Assembly (NCBI GenBank): GCA_043813895.1
Contig: JBDRKQ010000197.1
Coordinates: 1 to 7,764 of the forward strand
Direction: 5' to 3'
Length of the DNA: 7,764 bases
DNA from: CAZTAR01 sp043813895
Lineage (GTDB): Bacteria > Planctomycetota > Phycisphaerae > UBA1845 > UTPLA1
Shown here: positions 1-5,902 of the stretch, one piece after another
Position numbering within the stretch: the first letter of the stretch is position 1
Layout: the number at the start of each line of letters is the position of its first letter
Made by a program: the position numbers and the translations under genes
Notes under the pieces: generated by a model
The model's input: only the letters and a program-made list of their open reading frames with translations
Databases searched by the model: none
Told to the model about the DNA's origin: nothing

Positions 1-35
1 CATGCTTACCCGTGACTTCGTCACGTGAAAGCATG
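1..35. repeat. Near-perfect palindrome at the window edge
   Basis: An outer arm CATGCTT (1-7) pairs with AAGCATG (29-35). An inner arm CGTGAC (11-16) pairs with GTCACG (20-25) around a TTC loop. The 3-nt segments between the stems (8-10 and 26-28) pair only partly. Neither side has a T-run, so it is not a standard intrinsic terminator. It could be a dispersed hairpin repeat, the end of an upstream unit, or an operator ahead of mmsA. The left edge of the window may cut a longer structure. Confidence 0.5.
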
Positions 36-64
36 GCACCCCGCGCCGGCAGGCACCGCCCCTT

Positions 65-93
65 TGGACCCCCGCCTCGCAAAAGGCTACCAT
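65..93 (+). promoter_or_regulatory. Candidate sigma70-type promoter of mmsA
   Basis: TGGACC (65-70) is followed after exactly 17 bases by TACCAT (88-93), which places transcription start near 100, just ahead of the ribosome-binding site at 111-120. Each hexamer matches the Escherichia coli consensus at four of six positions, which is weak alone. Support comes from the same -35 hexamer, spacing and near-identical -10 (in GCTAC context) upstream of the metalloprotease at 6039-6067. Confidence 0.42.
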
Positions 94-110
94 ATCGAAT
101 GATGAAACGA

Positions 111-120
111 GGAACAGGAG
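111..120 (+). promoter_or_regulatory. Ribosome-binding site fixing the mmsA start
   Basis: The purine-rich GGAACAGGAG ends 8 bases before the ATG at 129. No comparable site precedes the in-frame ATG at 12, and family alignment also begins near the 129 start, so 129 is preferred. Confidence 0.7.
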
Positions 121-128
121 AACATCAC

Positions 129-1634
129 ATGCCATCAAGCGACATTCCAACCGTCAAGCTCCTCATCAACGGAGAGCTTGTTGACTCCAAGACCAGCCGG
201 TTCGGGCCCGTGTACAACCCGTCCACCGGTGAGCAGATCGCCCAGTGCCCGTTCTGCCCGGAGGAAGAGACAAACGCCGCGATCGAAGCCGCCCAGGCAG
301 CTTTTCCCGCCTGGAGCGACACGCCCATCGTCGAGCGCGCCCGGGTGATGTTCCGCGCCGTCGCCTTGATGGAGAAGCAGGCCGACGACCTTGCCCGGAC
401 CATCTCGCGTGAGCACGGCAAGACCTACGCCGAATCCGTCGGCTCCGTGCGGCGGTCCATCGAGATGGTCGAGTTCGCCTGTGGCATGCCCACCCTCACC
501 ATGGGCGACACGGTTCACAACCTCGCCCAGGACGTGGACTGCGAGACGTATCGTTATCCGCTCGGCGTGTGCGTCGGGATCACGCCGTTCAACTTCCCGC
601 TGATGGTCCCGCTCTGGACGCTGCCGATCGCCCTCACCGCCGGCAACACCTACGTCCTGAAGCCCAGCGAGAAGGTCCCCCTCAGCGCGATGAAGCTCGC
701 GGACATCTTCACGGAAGCGGGCCTGCCCAAGGGCGTGTTCAACATCGTCCACGGCGACAAGGAGTGCGTGGATGTTCTGCTCAGGCATCCGCTCGTCCAG
801 GCCGTCAGCTTCGTCGGCAGCACGCCCATCGCCAAGTACATCTACGAAACCGCCACCGCCCACGGAAAACGTTGCCAGGCGAACGGCGGCGCGAAGAACC
901 ACATCATCGTCATGCCCGATGCGGACATCCAAACCGCCGCCGCCGCGATTCAGACCAGCGCGTTCGGCTGCTCCGGCCAACGCTGCATGGCAGGCCCGTT
1001 CGCCGTCGCCGTGGGCGATGCCGCCGGGCCGCTCGTCGAGACGCTCGTCTCCCGCGCGAATGCGATGAAGGTCGGACCCACCGATCGCGACTGGGGCGCG
1101 GACATGGGCCCGGTCGTGACGGGCCAGCACCGCGACAACCTCTGCAAGCAAATCGAGATCGGTTCGAAGGAGGGCGCGAAGCTCGCACGTGACGGCCGCG
1201 GCATCAAGGTCAAGGAGACCCCCAACGGTTTCTATCTCGGCCCCACGATCTTCGACTACGTAAACCCCAAGATGCACGTTGCCAAGGCCGAGCTCTTCGG
1301 CCCCGTGCTCAGCGTGGCCCGCGTCGGCTCGCTGGGCGACGCCATTGAAATGACCAACCGAAGCGAATACGGCAACGGCTCCGTGATCTACACGCGCGAC
1401 GGCCGCGCGGCCCGCGAGTTCAAGCACTCTGCCGGCGCCGGCATGATCGGCATCAACATCGGCGTTCCCGCCCCGATGGCAATGTTTCCCTTCACCGGCC
1501 ACAAGGCCAGCTTCTTCGGCGACCTGCACATCCAGGGCAAAGACGGCATTCGGTTCTTCACCAGGCAGAAGATGATTATGACTCGCTGGCACGGAGACGG
1601 CGCGGCGGGAGAGTTCGTCACGACCAGAGGGTGA
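129..1634 (+). CDS. mmsA: Methylmalonate-semialdehyde dehydrogenase (CoA-acylating)
   Basis: This 501-residue cytoplasmic enzyme of the aldehyde dehydrogenase superfamily is expected to convert methylmalonate semialdehyde (from valine) or malonate semialdehyde (from inositol or beta-alanine) with CoA and NAD+ to propionyl-CoA or acetyl-CoA, releasing CO2. Visible motifs are FNFP with Asn155 (oxyanion-hole Asn), catalytic Cys286 in GQRCMA, and Glu388 in ELFGP. The usual general-base Glu motif (ELGGK) is replaced by NGGAKNH (252-258), a hallmark of the MMSDH subfamily; Arg285, just before the Cys, corresponds to an Arg implicated in carboxylate recognition. Length is normal for the family. The start at 129 is set by its ribosome-binding site; an in-frame ATG at 12 would add 39 atypical residues. 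No valine or inositol catabolism partners lie nearby, so the physiological substrate is open; iolA is the synonym in inositol pathways. It converges on the methyltransferase gene. Confidence 0.95.
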   Translation: MPSSDIPTVKLLINGELVDSKTSRFGPVYNPSTGEQIAQCPFCPEEETNAAIEAAQAAFPAWSDTPIVERARVMFRAVALMEKQADDLARTISREHGKTYAESVGSVRRSIEMVEFACGMPTLTMGDTVHNLAQDVDCETYRYPLGVCVGITPFNFPLMVPLWTLPIALTAGNTYVLKPSEKVPLSAMKLADIFTEAGLPKGVFNIVHGDKECVDVLLRHPLVQAVSFVGSTPIAKYIYETATAHGKRCQANGGAKNHIIVMPDADIQTAAAAIQTSAFGCSGQRCMAGPFAVAVGDAAGPLVETLVSRANAMKVGPTDRDWGADMGPVVTGQHRDNLCKQIEIGSKEGAKLARDGRGIKVKETPNGFYLGPTIFDYVNPKMHVAKAELFGPVLSVARVGSLGDAIEMTNRSEYGNGSVIYTRDGRAAREFKHSAGAGMIGINIGVPAPMAMFPFTGHKASFFGDLHIQGKDGIRFFTRQKMIMTRWHGDGAAGEFVTTRG

Positions 1635-1699
1635 TTGCGGCCCAGAATCAACGACCGCCGGCAAAGCCGAGGAGGGTACGCCCCTGACGCACCATTCAG

Positions 1700-1720
1700 A
1701 AAAAGATGCGTCCGAGACGC
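1700..1720 (-). terminator. Intrinsic terminator of the methyltransferase gene
   Basis: Read on the minus strand, GCGTC-TCG-GACGC (1720 down to 1708) is followed within two bases by a tract CTTTTTC (T-run at 1704-1700). The hairpin starts three bases after the TAG stop of the methyltransferase. The stem is only 5 bp, with possible weaker pairs outside a mismatch, so efficiency is uncertain. On the plus strand no T-run follows, so mmsA is not obviously terminated by it. Confidence 0.6.
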
Positions 1721-1723
1721 GCC

Positions 1724-2527
1724 CTACTTCCGGGAAATCACGATTAGGTCGTTCGAGATGTCAGCATCAAACGGCGACCGGTCGTACGCGCCGTAGGCCG
1801 CTTCGACCCTCAGGCCGCTGCTGGATAACCACTGCCCCAATTGCTCCGGTGAGATCGCGTATAGCACGCCCGAGGAAGCGTGCTGTCTCCACCCGTGTGC
1901 GGGCGATGAATCCGATGTTGCCGCGCCGGAATCGCGCCAGTGAGTCAGGTTTGTGACTTCGACGGCGTCGCCGTCAAACGAGAACAGTCGCGATGATATG
2001 TATTCAGTGTCCCCGTGGCGGCAGACTCGTGGGCCGCGTACGCGCGGGTGCTCCCGGCGCAGCTTCGCGAAGTTGAGGATCTGGATCACCATCCGTCCGC
2101 CGGGCGAGAGCGCTGCTGCCAGAGCGGCGACGGATCGCTCCGCGGCTTGCTTATCGCCTGTCGCTGCCAGGGAGTTACCCAGACAATAAACCCCGTCGAA
2201 CCGCTCCGAATCCTTCGGAACGTTCTCAAATGAAGCGTGTAGTAGCTTCGCCTCGACACGGCGTTGCGCCAGGTTCTCGCTCGCGGTCGCCAGCATTTCG
2301 GCCGACAGATCCAGCCCCGTCACGCGGTATCCCGCCTCGGACATGGCCACAATGTGGCGGCCCGTTCCGCAGGCCGCGTCGAGCAACCCCGACTCACCCG
2401 GCGGGCCGAAGACTTCGCAGAGCAAAGGCACTTCCCGTCGCAGGCGCGCTTCCCAGTTGATGCCGATGTCATACCACCGCGCAGATTTGAAGATCGCCCG
2501 GTCCTGCTCGTGAAGTTCCTCATTCAT
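1724..2527 (-). CDS. Class I SAM-dependent methyltransferase
   Basis: This 267-residue soluble protein has a Rossmann-type methyltransferase fold. Motif I is DAACGTGRH (residues 50-58, fitting the DxxCGTG class), followed by the acidic end of strand 2 in TGLDLS (Asp73), which normally binds the ribose of SAM. A YCLGNSL segment and the GGRMVIQILNF strand match motifs II and III of Methyltransf_25/11-type enzymes. The N-terminal FKSARWYDIG and the FAKLRREHPR segment resemble glycine/sarcosine N-methyltransferase relatives, but the substrate cannot be named. The start at 2527 (MNEELHEQDR) is chosen because the fold begins there and AGGA lies about 10 bases upstream; the in-frame ATG at 2605 would add 26 unlikely residues. 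It is transcribed alone, convergent with mmsA and divergent from the PilZ gene, and ends in its own terminator. Confidence 0.85.
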   Translation of the reverse strand: MNEELHEQDRAIFKSARWYDIGINWEARLRREVPLLCEVFGPPGESGLLDAACGTGRHIVAMSEAGYRVTGLDLSAEMLATASENLAQRRVEAKLLHASFENVPKDSERFDGVYCLGNSLAATGDKQAAERSVAALAAALSPGGRMVIQILNFAKLRREHPRVRGPRVCRHGDTEYISSRLFSFDGDAVEVTNLTHWRDSGAATSDSSPAHGWRQHASSGVLYAISPEQLGQWLSSSGLRVEAAYGAYDRSPFDADISNDLIVISRK

Positions 2528-2621
2528 GCAACCGCAGTCCTGCCTGTCGTTCGGCGCCGAGATACGGGACCCAGCGGTGAACAACGCCCGCCGCACGTCG
2601 CACACACGCCGCCTGGATCAC

Positions 2622-2630
2622 ATATTACCA
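2622..2630 (-). promoter_or_regulatory. Candidate extended -10 promoter, methyltransferase gene
   Basis: The minus strand reads TGGTAATAT here: a TGn extension followed by TAATAT. I see no good -35 at 16-18 bases. Transcription would begin near 2615 and leave a leader of roughly 85-90 bases before the ATG at 2527. Confidence 0.3.
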
Positions 2631-2634
2631 GACC

Positions 2635-2663
2635 TTGGCAACAAGGAGCATCTGTATTGTAAG
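2635..2663 (+). promoter_or_regulatory. Candidate promoter of the PilZ gene
   Basis: TTGGCA (2635-2640, five of six matches to TTGACA) is followed after 17 bases by TGTAAG (2658-2663, four of six matches to TATAAT). Transcription would start near 2670, ahead of the ribosome-binding site at 2692. It lies close to the opposing candidate promoter of the methyltransferase gene. Confidence 0.35.
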
Positions 2664-2669
2664 AATACA
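2653..2669. promoter_or_regulatory. Inverted repeat, possible operator
   Basis: TGTATT (2653-2658) and AATACA (2664-2669) form a perfect 6-bp inverted repeat separated by 5 bases. It overlaps the candidate -10 of the PilZ gene, a position suited to repressor binding. No known regulator site is recognised. Confidence 0.35.
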
Positions 2670-2691
2670 TGGGCGGTAAAGTGGAAAGTTT

Positions 2692-2698
2692 GGAGAGG
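2692..2698 (+). promoter_or_regulatory. Ribosome-binding site fixing the PilZ start
   Basis: GGAGAGG lies 6 bases ahead of the ATG at 2705. The alternative in-frame ATG at 2669 sits inside the inverted repeat and has no comparable site upstream. Confidence 0.7.
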
Positions 2699-2704
2699 TT
2701 GACT

Positions 2705-3133
2705 ATGGGGCAGTCATCGATCAGCGACATCCGTGTTGCGTTACAGCGAGAAATCAGCCGGTTCCTGCAACTCGCCGCCAGGCCGGCCTACTCGGACCTG
2801 TACCACAACCGTCGAGGGGCGATCCGCTACCATCGCGCGTGCCCCCTGTTCGTCGCGCGCCTTGACAGTCACCCCGCGGAGGACATTAGCGTAACACTCC
2901 ACGACATCTCAAACGAAGGCATCGGTTTCTACTGCGACCAGCCCCTGCCCAAGGGGTGTATTATCGGTATCAAGCTATTCTGGGCCGAGCCCAACGCCCC
3001 GCGCGTGCCCGCAGTCGTCCGTCACCAGGAACTCACACAACAGGGCTTCCTTGTCGGCGCCCAGTTCGCGGCCTCCGATGCCGAAGCCTGCGCGCGAGTC
3101 GAGGCAGAGACCGGCAAACGTTGGTACGACTAG
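2705..3133 (+). CDS. Single-domain PilZ protein, probable c-di-GMP receptor
   Basis: This 142-residue cytoplasmic protein has an N-terminal, mostly helical stretch (about 1-34) followed by a PilZ beta-barrel. The two PilZ c-di-GMP signatures are present: RxxxR as Arg37-Gly-Ala-Ile-Arg41, and DxSxxG as Asp67-Ile-Ser-Asn-Glu-Gly72. About 25 residues separate them, as is usual. Later strands are seen in GIKLFW, VPAVVRH and FLVGAQF. PilZ proteins of this type bind c-di-GMP and pass the signal to motility, polysaccharide or secretion machinery by protein contact; the partner is unknown here. There is no signal peptide or membrane segment. The gene is divergent from the methyltransferase, and 444 bases separate it from the subtilase, so it is probably a single-gene unit. 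Confidence 0.85.
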   Translation: MGQSSISDIRVALQREISRFLQLAARPAYSDLYHNRRGAIRYHRACPLFVARLDSHPAEDISVTLHDISNEGIGFYCDQPLPKGCIIGIKLFWAEPNAPRVPAVVRHQELTQQGFLVGAQFAASDAEACARVEAETGKRWYD

Positions 3134-3157
3134 TGTGTCGTCAACATCGAGTCTGCG

Positions 3158-3206
3158 TGGCCAATGAGCCGCGGACTTCAGTCCGCGCGGCTGTTCCCAA
3201 TTGGCA
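3158..3206. repeat. REP-like imperfect palindrome
   Basis: The core pairs AGCCGC (3167-3172) with GCGGCT (3187-3192), and GGACT (3173-3177) with AGTCC (3180-3184), with a 2-base GC bulge at 3185-3186 and a TC tip. Outer flanks TGGCCAAT (3158-3165) and AATTGGCA (3199-3206) pair partly. It starts 25 bases after the PilZ stop. A core built on CCGCGGACT/AGTCCGCGG is the sort of sequence found as dispersed extragenic palindromes in several bacterial phyla; I cannot count copies from one window. It may help end or stabilise the PilZ mRNA. Confidence 0.6.
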
Positions 3207-3323
3207 GACGCTCGAATCTTCGATCGGCCGCACAGGCTGAAGTTCGCGGCTCGCCAGCATGTCAGCCGCCGGCAGCCGGTACGCCCACCGCCTGCCGACA
3301 GAAGTTATCGGTACCATTCTCGC

Positions 3324-3365
3324 GCACGATCGTGCATTCTGGCTGTGAAGCTGCTAGTATACTAG
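3324..3365. promoter_or_regulatory. Pair of perfect 12-bp palindromes, possible operators
   Basis: GCACGATCGTGC (3324-3335) and CTAGTATACTAG (3354-3365) are both perfectly self-complementary. Their centres are 30 bp apart, close to three helical turns. The second overlaps the candidate -10 of the subtilase gene. The two sequences differ, so a single regulator need not bind both. Confidence 0.4.
3352..3360 (+). promoter_or_regulatory. Candidate extended -10 promoter of the subtilase gene
   Basis: TGC-TAGTAT fits an extended -10 element, and an overlapping TATACT (3358-3363) matches TATAAT at five of six positions. No good -35 is visible at the expected distance. Transcription from here would give a leader of about 205-210 bases before the ATG at 3578. 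Confidence 0.35.
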
Positions 3366-3387
3366 TGGGAGAAGCGAGCCGATGGTT

Positions 3388-3421
3388 CGGTTGGAGGCTG
3401 GCGATCTGCTGTTTCCAACCG
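3388..3421 (+). repeat. Inverted repeat in the subtilase leader
   Basis: CGGTTGGA (3388-3395) and TCCAACCG (3414-3421) are perfectly complementary over 8 bp with an 18-base loop. It lies shortly downstream of the candidate promoter, so it would form near the 5' end of the mRNA. No T-run follows. Confidence 0.45.
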
Positions 3422-3564
3422 TGGGTGTAGGGTACGGCCCTTGAACAGGCCAAGTGGGATGCCAGCGGCCGCGATCTGATCTACCGATATTCCACCGCCT
3501 TTGTTGTGAGAGTCGGTTGCAGACGCATAGCCGCCTGTCCTGTGAGGCTCGGGTTCGAGGCACC

Positions 3565-3569
3565 AGGAG
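3565..3569 (+). promoter_or_regulatory. Ribosome-binding site fixing the subtilase start
   Basis: AGGAG lies 8 bases ahead of the ATG at 3578, and translation from there begins directly with a signal peptide. The upstream in-frame GTG at 3506 would bury that signal behind 24 residues. Confidence 0.7.
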
Positions 3570-3577
3570 TAGGGAGA

Positions 3578-5902
3578 ATGCGGAACAAGGACACCCATCG
3601 GCGGTGGGCCGCCGGCGTGATTGTGATTCTCTGCGTCGCGATGCCTGTCTTCGCGGCGGATCCTGCCCCCGGCGGCAACGAAGAGGACAGTCGCGCTGCA
3701 CGGGTACCCGACCCTCGCTCTCTGCACCTCAGAACCGGCACGGTCGATCTCAGTCTGAAAGCGTCACTGCTAAGGCCCGGAGCACAGTTCGCGGCGGCCA
3801 CCCACTACGTGATTCAACTCGACGGCCCGATCACGCCCGACCGACGAGCCCGACTCGAAGGATGCGGCGTCCGATTGCAAACCTATCTCCCGATGTACGC
3901 CTATGTCGCCGACCTGACGAGAACTGATGCGGACGCGCTGCTCGCGTTGGGCTTCGTCCGGTGGGTCGGCCCGTTCGAGAATGAGTGGAAGCTCTCGCCG
4001 GACATCGGCAAGACGCGTTTCGTCACGCACGAACGTAAGGCGCTGCAGACCGCCGGGAAGAAACGCTTGATCGTCTCTGTGTTTCCCGAAGCCGACGTTC
4101 CGACTTCGCTGCCATTGCTGCGACGAGCCGGCGCGCAGATCAAAGCAACACATCGCGTGCGCGACAACCGCAGGATGATCGTCGACATCGCGGACTCCAG
4201 GATCAAAGCCATCCGTTCAATCCCTGAGGTCATGTTCATCAACGAGGCCCCGGAGGCCCAACCCAGGAACGCGACAACAACCTGGGTCAACCAGAGCAAC
4301 GTGTTGGACTCCACGCCCCTCTGGGACGCAGGACTCGACGGGCAAGACCAGATCGCCGGCATCATCGACTGGGGATTCAATACGACACACTGTGCGTTCG
4401 ACGACCCGCTGCACGACATCGGGCCGGACCACCGCAAGATTCTCGCCTTCTATGGCGAGGTGCCGAATCCTAACTACAACTACCACGGCTCGCATGTCGC
4501 CGGCGTTTTGGCCGGTTATGACCCGCTTGAGAGCAACCCCAACCACACAAGCATGGCGCCGCAAGCGAAGTTCGTCTTTCAACATTACGACGGCGTCCTG
4601 GACGCAGGCGTCTTTTACGCCAATGAGCGCCTCACCATCGCTCACGATGACGGGGCGAGAGTCCACAACAACAGTTGGGGAAACAACGACTTCTTCTACA
4701 ACGACTGGTCGCACGATATCGATCTCTTCACCCGCAATAACGAAGAGGATCTGGTTCTTGTGGCCGTCATCAACTCCGGCCAGGTGAAGGCTCCGGAGAA
4801 CGCCAAGAACTGCCTTGCTGTTGCGAGCACGAGCGACACGCCCAACCAGAACTCGCACTGTTATGGCGGATACGGACCAACGGCCGATGGGCGTCAGAGG
4901 CCGGAGGTCTTCGCCGACGGCTGCACCTCCTACTCCGCGGACTACAACAGTTCGTGCGGCACCCACCTCGGTGGCGGCACCTCCTACGCAACGCCGGTCG
5001 TCTCGGCTCTCGCGGTACTTTCGCGGCAATACTTCATGGAGGGCTACTATCCCGACGGCACGCCGACGCCGGGCGACGAACTGACGCCCAGCGGCGCACT
5101 GCTCAAGGCCCTCGTCATCAACTCCGCCGTGGATATGACCGGCATGGCGGGCTACTTCACTGTCAATGAAGGGTGGGGCCGTGTCGTGATGGATGGCGTT
5201 CTCTTCTTCGCCGGCGACAGTCGCAAGTTGCTGTTCCAGGATGTCCGCAATGTGGACGGGCTGAGCACAGACGAAACCGATACCCATTTCGTGACGGTCA
5301 ACGGGAGCGGCGAACCGTTGAAGGTGACGCTCGTGTGGACGGACGTCCCTGCCGCCGTGGCCGCGGGCTTCACGCCTGTCAACGACCTCGACCTTGTCGT
5401 GACGGCTCCAACTGCAGGTACGTTCCTCGGCAACGAATTCAGTGGTAACGAATCGGTTACCGGCGGATCGGCGGACGCCCTCAATAACGCCGAGCAGGTG
5501 CATCGGAATACGCCTGAAACCGGCGTATGGCAAATCGACGTGGCCGGGACGGCGGTCAACGACAGCACGCAAGGCTATGCTTTGGTGGTTACCGGAGACG
5601 TGGTTTGGTTCGAAATCACCTGCCTCAAAGGTGACGTAAACGACGATGAACTCATCGATGGCGACGATATCCAGCCGTTCGTCTCGGTGTTGATGAGCGG
5701 CGGAACGCCGCTGCAGGAGTGTGCCGTCGACATGAACGGCGTAGACGGCCCCGGCATCGACGACGTTCCAGGTTTTGTGGACGTGCTGCTCGGCACGTCA
5801 AAGGGCCGTTCACTCCGGGACGAGGACCGCCCATCAGGGCCCGGCGGCAGGATTGCCCCACGACCTATTTCAGTTATCGCGAATCAGGAGTCCGCACCAT
5901 GA
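3578..5902 (+). CDS. Secreted KP-43-type subtilisin-like serine protease with dockerin-like tail
   Basis: This 774-residue exported endopeptidase (family S8) should be active outside the cytoplasm. A Sec signal peptide (about 1-27: RR, hydrophobic core, FAA) is followed by two propeptide-like segments (about 77-145 and 163-226). The catalytic domain (about 238-540) shows Asp264 in IIDWGFN, His303 in HGSHVAG, oxyanion Asn399 in VINSG and Ser469 in GTSYATP, so the triad is intact. Residues about 550-675 form a C-terminal beta-barrel; VNDLDLVVTAP and LKVTLVWTD closely recall the barrel of Bacillus protease KP-43. From Cys682, two Ca2+-loop motifs (GDVNDDELIDGDD, and DMNGVDGPGIDD from Asp718) make a dockerin-like domain as seen at the ends of planctomycete exoproteins, followed by a short Pro/Arg-rich tail. 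The role of that domain (anchoring or sorting) is inferred. No transmembrane anchor is seen. The stop overlaps a possible downstream ATG. Confidence 0.93.
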   Translation: MRNKDTHRRWAAGVIVILCVAMPVFAADPAPGGNEEDSRAARVPDPRSLHLRTGTVDLSLKASLLRPGAQFAAATHYVIQLDGPITPDRRARLEGCGVRLQTYLPMYAYVADLTRTDADALLALGFVRWVGPFENEWKLSPDIGKTRFVTHERKALQTAGKKRLIVSVFPEADVPTSLPLLRRAGAQIKATHRVRDNRRMIVDIADSRIKAIRSIPEVMFINEAPEAQPRNATTTWVNQSNVLDSTPLWDAGLDGQDQIAGIIDWGFNTTHCAFDDPLHDIGPDHRKILAFYGEVPNPNYNYHGSHVAGVLAGYDPLESNPNHTSMAPQAKFVFQHYDGVLDAGVFYANERLTIAHDDGARVHNNSWGNNDFFYNDWSHDIDLFTRNNEEDLVLVAVINSGQVKAPENAKNCLAVASTSDTPNQNSHCYGGYGPTADGRQRPEVFADGCTSYSADYNSSCGTHLGGGTSYATPVVSALAVLSRQYFMEGYYPDGTPTPGDELTPSGALLKALVINSAVDMTGMAGYFTVNEGWGRVVMDGVLFFAGDSRKLLFQDVRNVDGLSTDETDTHFVTVNGSGEPLKVTLVWTDVPAAVAAGFTPVNDLDLVVTAPTAGTFLGNEFSGNESVTGGSADALNNAEQVHRNTPETGVWQIDVAGTAVNDSTQGYALVVTGDVVWFEITCLKGDVNDDELIDGDDIQPFVSVLMSGGTPLQECAVDMNGVDGPGIDDVPGFVDVLLGTSKGRSLRDEDRPSGPGGRIAPRPISVIANQESAP
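5886..5890 (+). promoter_or_regulatory. Ribosome-binding-site-like AGGAG inside the subtilase end
   Basis: AGGAG lies 8 bases before the ATG that overlaps the subtilase stop codon. It is the main evidence for the doubtful small ORF at 5899. Confidence 0.35.

Larger units (their letters stand above)
3134..3577. other. 444-base gene-free region before the subtilase
   Basis: I see no convincing gene. Short open frames here lack start signals and recognisable protein features. The stretch holds, in order, a REP-like imperfect palindrome (3158-3206), two perfect 12-bp palindromes (3324-3335 and 3354-3365), a candidate extended -10 promoter and a leader with an 8-bp inverted repeat (3388-3421), ending in the subtilase ribosome-binding site. 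No T-run terminator for the PilZ gene was found. Confidence 0.6.

Noticed and set aside
12..128. N-terminal extension of mmsA from the ATG at 12
   Set aside because: The added 39 residues are Pro/Arg-rich and unlike the family, and the ribosome-binding site points to 129.
135..1664. Long open frame on the minus strand opposite mmsA (509 codons)
   Set aside because: It is an antisense shadow of a strongly coding GC-rich gene; the translation is rich in Arg, Asp, Val and Gly with no domain.
2528..2605. N-terminal extension of the methyltransferase from the ATG at 2605
   Set aside because: The added residues are not part of the fold, and a plausible AGGA site precedes the ATG at 2527.
3551..3565. 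tRNA-like GGGTTCGAGGCACCA
   Set aside because: It resembles a T-loop plus CCA end, but the bases around the loop cannot form the 5-bp T-stem and no anticodon or D arm lies upstream.
3164..3927. Overlapping short plus-strand frames between PilZ and the subtilase
   Set aside because: No ribosome-binding sites or protein features, and they run out of frame into the subtilase coding region.
4217..5572. Long open frame on the minus strand opposite the subtilase (451 codons)
   Set aside because: Antisense shadow: the plus-strand frame holds the full catalytic triad and barrel motifs, while this frame has no recognisable feature.
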